This document shows positions 63,290-64,000 of a stretch of DNA of 64,000 nt, in pieces. This DNA is from Isoptericola chiayiensis (GTDB lineage Bacteria; Actinomycetota; Actinomycetes; Actinomycetales; Cellulomonadaceae): NCBI RefSeq assembly GCF_013149805.1, contig NZ_JABEZT010000003.1, positions 558,001 through 622,000 of the forward strand. The letters run 5' to 3'. Numbering within the stretch: the first letter of the stretch is position 1; each line of letters starts with the position of its first letter. The notes below the pieces were generated by a model. It saw nothing but the letters and a program-made list of their open reading frames with translations. It was not told where the DNA came from and made no database searches. Both the position numbers and the translations under genes were made by a program.

Positions 63290-64000
63290 TCAGTTGAGCA
63301 CGTCGCGCACGGCACGGGCGACGTCGTCGGGGCCGGCGCCCTCCTCCAGCACCGCCACGACGACGCGCTTGCTGCCGGCGTGCGGCTCGCCGACGTCCTC
63401 CGCGGCCGTGGTGCCGCCGTCGGACGCCGGAGCAGCGGCGACGCGGCGCAGGTCCGCGAACGCCTCCTCCAGGTCGGGACGCAGGTCGAGGTAGGGGTTG
63501 CGCAGCCAGCGACGCAGCACCGCGTTGTGCACGGCGACCACCGAGGCCGCGAACGCGATCGACATGGTGGTGCGGGAGCGGTCGGTGGGCAGCGTGTCGC
63601 GCAGGTAGGCGGTGAAGGCGCGCTCGTAACGGTGGGTGGTGACGAGCTCGCGGTCCCGCAGCGCCGGCACCTGCTGCAGGAGTCGGTGTCGCGCGAGCGA
63701 CGTCTCGCGCTGCCCGACGTGGTGGTCGAACACCAGGCGCGCGGCCCGGCACACCTCCAGGTACGGGTCCACCGACGGGTCCCACGCCGACTCGCGTGAG
63801 GTGTTGGCCTCCTCGTTGACGCGCGCCTCCGGGCGGGTCGCCGCCAGCATGACCACGACCTCCTCGAGGAGGATCTCGTGGTCGGCGAAGACCACGTCCT
63901 CCTTGGACCGGAATCGACGGAAGAACGTCGCACGACTGATCTGTGCGGCGTCGGCGATCTCCTCGACGGTGGTCTGCTCGAACCCCTTCCGGGAGAACAG
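63290..64000 (-). CDS. TetR family transcriptional regulator, N-terminus outside the window
   Basis: The 236 visible codons lack only the first few residues. The helix-turn-helix is seen at the window edge: Lys-Gly-Phe-Glu-Gln-Thr-Thr-Val-Glu-Glu-Ile-Ala-Asp-Ala-Ala-Gln-Ile-Ser-Arg-Ala, then Arg-Arg-Phe-Arg-Ser-Lys-Glu. The ligand domain is helical, with Arg-Leu-Val-Phe-Asp-His-His in the middle and an acidic Ala-rich end. It is directly upstream of pnuC and may control it, sensing a nucleotide or other small molecule. Confidence 0.92.
   Translation of the reverse strand: MFSRKGFEQTTVEEIADAAQISRATFFRRFRSKEDVVFADHEILLEEVVVMLAATRPEARVNEEANTSRESAWDPSVDPYLEVCRAARLVFDHHVGQRETSLARHRLLQQVPALRDRELVTTHRYERAFTAYLRDTLPTDRSRTTMSIAFAASVVAVHNAVLRRWLRNPYLDLRPDLEEAFADLRRVAAAPASDGGTTAAEDVGEPHAGSKRVVVAVLEEGAGPDDVARAVRDVLN

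Noticed and set aside
1-64000. CRISPR array, prophage or insertion sequence
   Set aside because: No regularly spaced repeats, no cas genes, no integrase, capsid or transposase genes are present; the only repeats are the palindromes and coding repeats described.

Overview
The window looks like ordinary chromosome from a very high-GC actinobacterium. GTG starts are frequent, stop/start overlaps (GTGA, ATGA) are common, a mycothiol synthase is present, and there is a Tad/Flp pilus locus of the actinobacterial type with an Ssd (TadZ-like) protein. Together with a GH19 chitinase, an LPXTG surface protein and an Rpf-like hydrolase, this suggests a soil or plant-polymer degrading member of the Micrococcales (Cellulomonas/Promicromonospora-like). 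That placement is inference. No phage, integrase, transposase, CRISPR array or rRNA was seen. The only RNA gene is a tRNA-Lys(UUU).

Layout. 1-7.1 kb: end of an unknown gene, a GDPD phosphodiesterase, tRNA-Lys, a cysteine-free IscA/HesB-like protein, a DUF1206 membrane protein, an M50 protease, a DEAD-box helicase, MsrB and a tyrosine phosphatase. 7.1-11.4 kb: a MarR - DHA2 exporter - MarR operon with an operator-overlapped promoter, then a sugar porter. 11.5-17.5 kb: a phosphate module (DUF47 + Pit, Ppk1 + Nudix/phosphatase fusion). 17.5-22.8 kb: mshD, a PAS-AraC regulator, acs and a HAD phosphatase. 22.9-27.5 kb: the Tad pilus locus (ssd, tadA, tadB, tadC, DUF4244 pilin, TadE, TadF-like), with four back-to-back stem-loops in front of the pilin gene. 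27.5-35.3 kb: a CitE-like lyase, a DUF1998 helicase, an LPXTG protein with long TEP/AEP repeats, an Rpf-like hydrolase, an M18 aminopeptidase and chitinase. 35.4-43.7 kb: ArsA-like ATPase, cory-CC-star protein and CstA in one operon, then H+-pyrophosphatase and an M14 carboxypeptidase. 43.7-50.3 kb: a complete ECF transporter (T, fused A1A2, S) behind a double-HAD protein, divergent from a LacI regulator with a perfect operator halfway between. 50.3-52.1 kb: an AbiEi-like antitoxin without a full toxin, a DUF1905 protein and a RibD/DHFR-fold protein. 52.2-58.8 kb: tightly packed ACAD-like, PIG-L/methyltransferase, GT2, GT4, GT4 and SGNH hydrolase genes that look like an envelope glycoconjugate pathway. 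58.9-64 kb: a GT87-type membrane protein, an acyl-CoA dehydrogenase, GPP34, and TetR + PnuC.

Beyond the genes, the clearest unexplained structure is a set of 50-78 bp near-perfect palindromes. Three lie between convergent gene ends (19.4, 43.7 and 61.8 kb). One lies inside the 3' end of a glycosyltransferase gene (53.1 kb). The 43.7 and 53.1 kb copies share the outer arm CGCTGTGGGCATGAA and so belong to one repeat family. The best candidates for an uncharacterised system are this repeat family, the ACAD/PIG-L-methyltransferase/GT2 cassette, the LacI-HAD-ECF regulon and the four-hairpin pilin leader.
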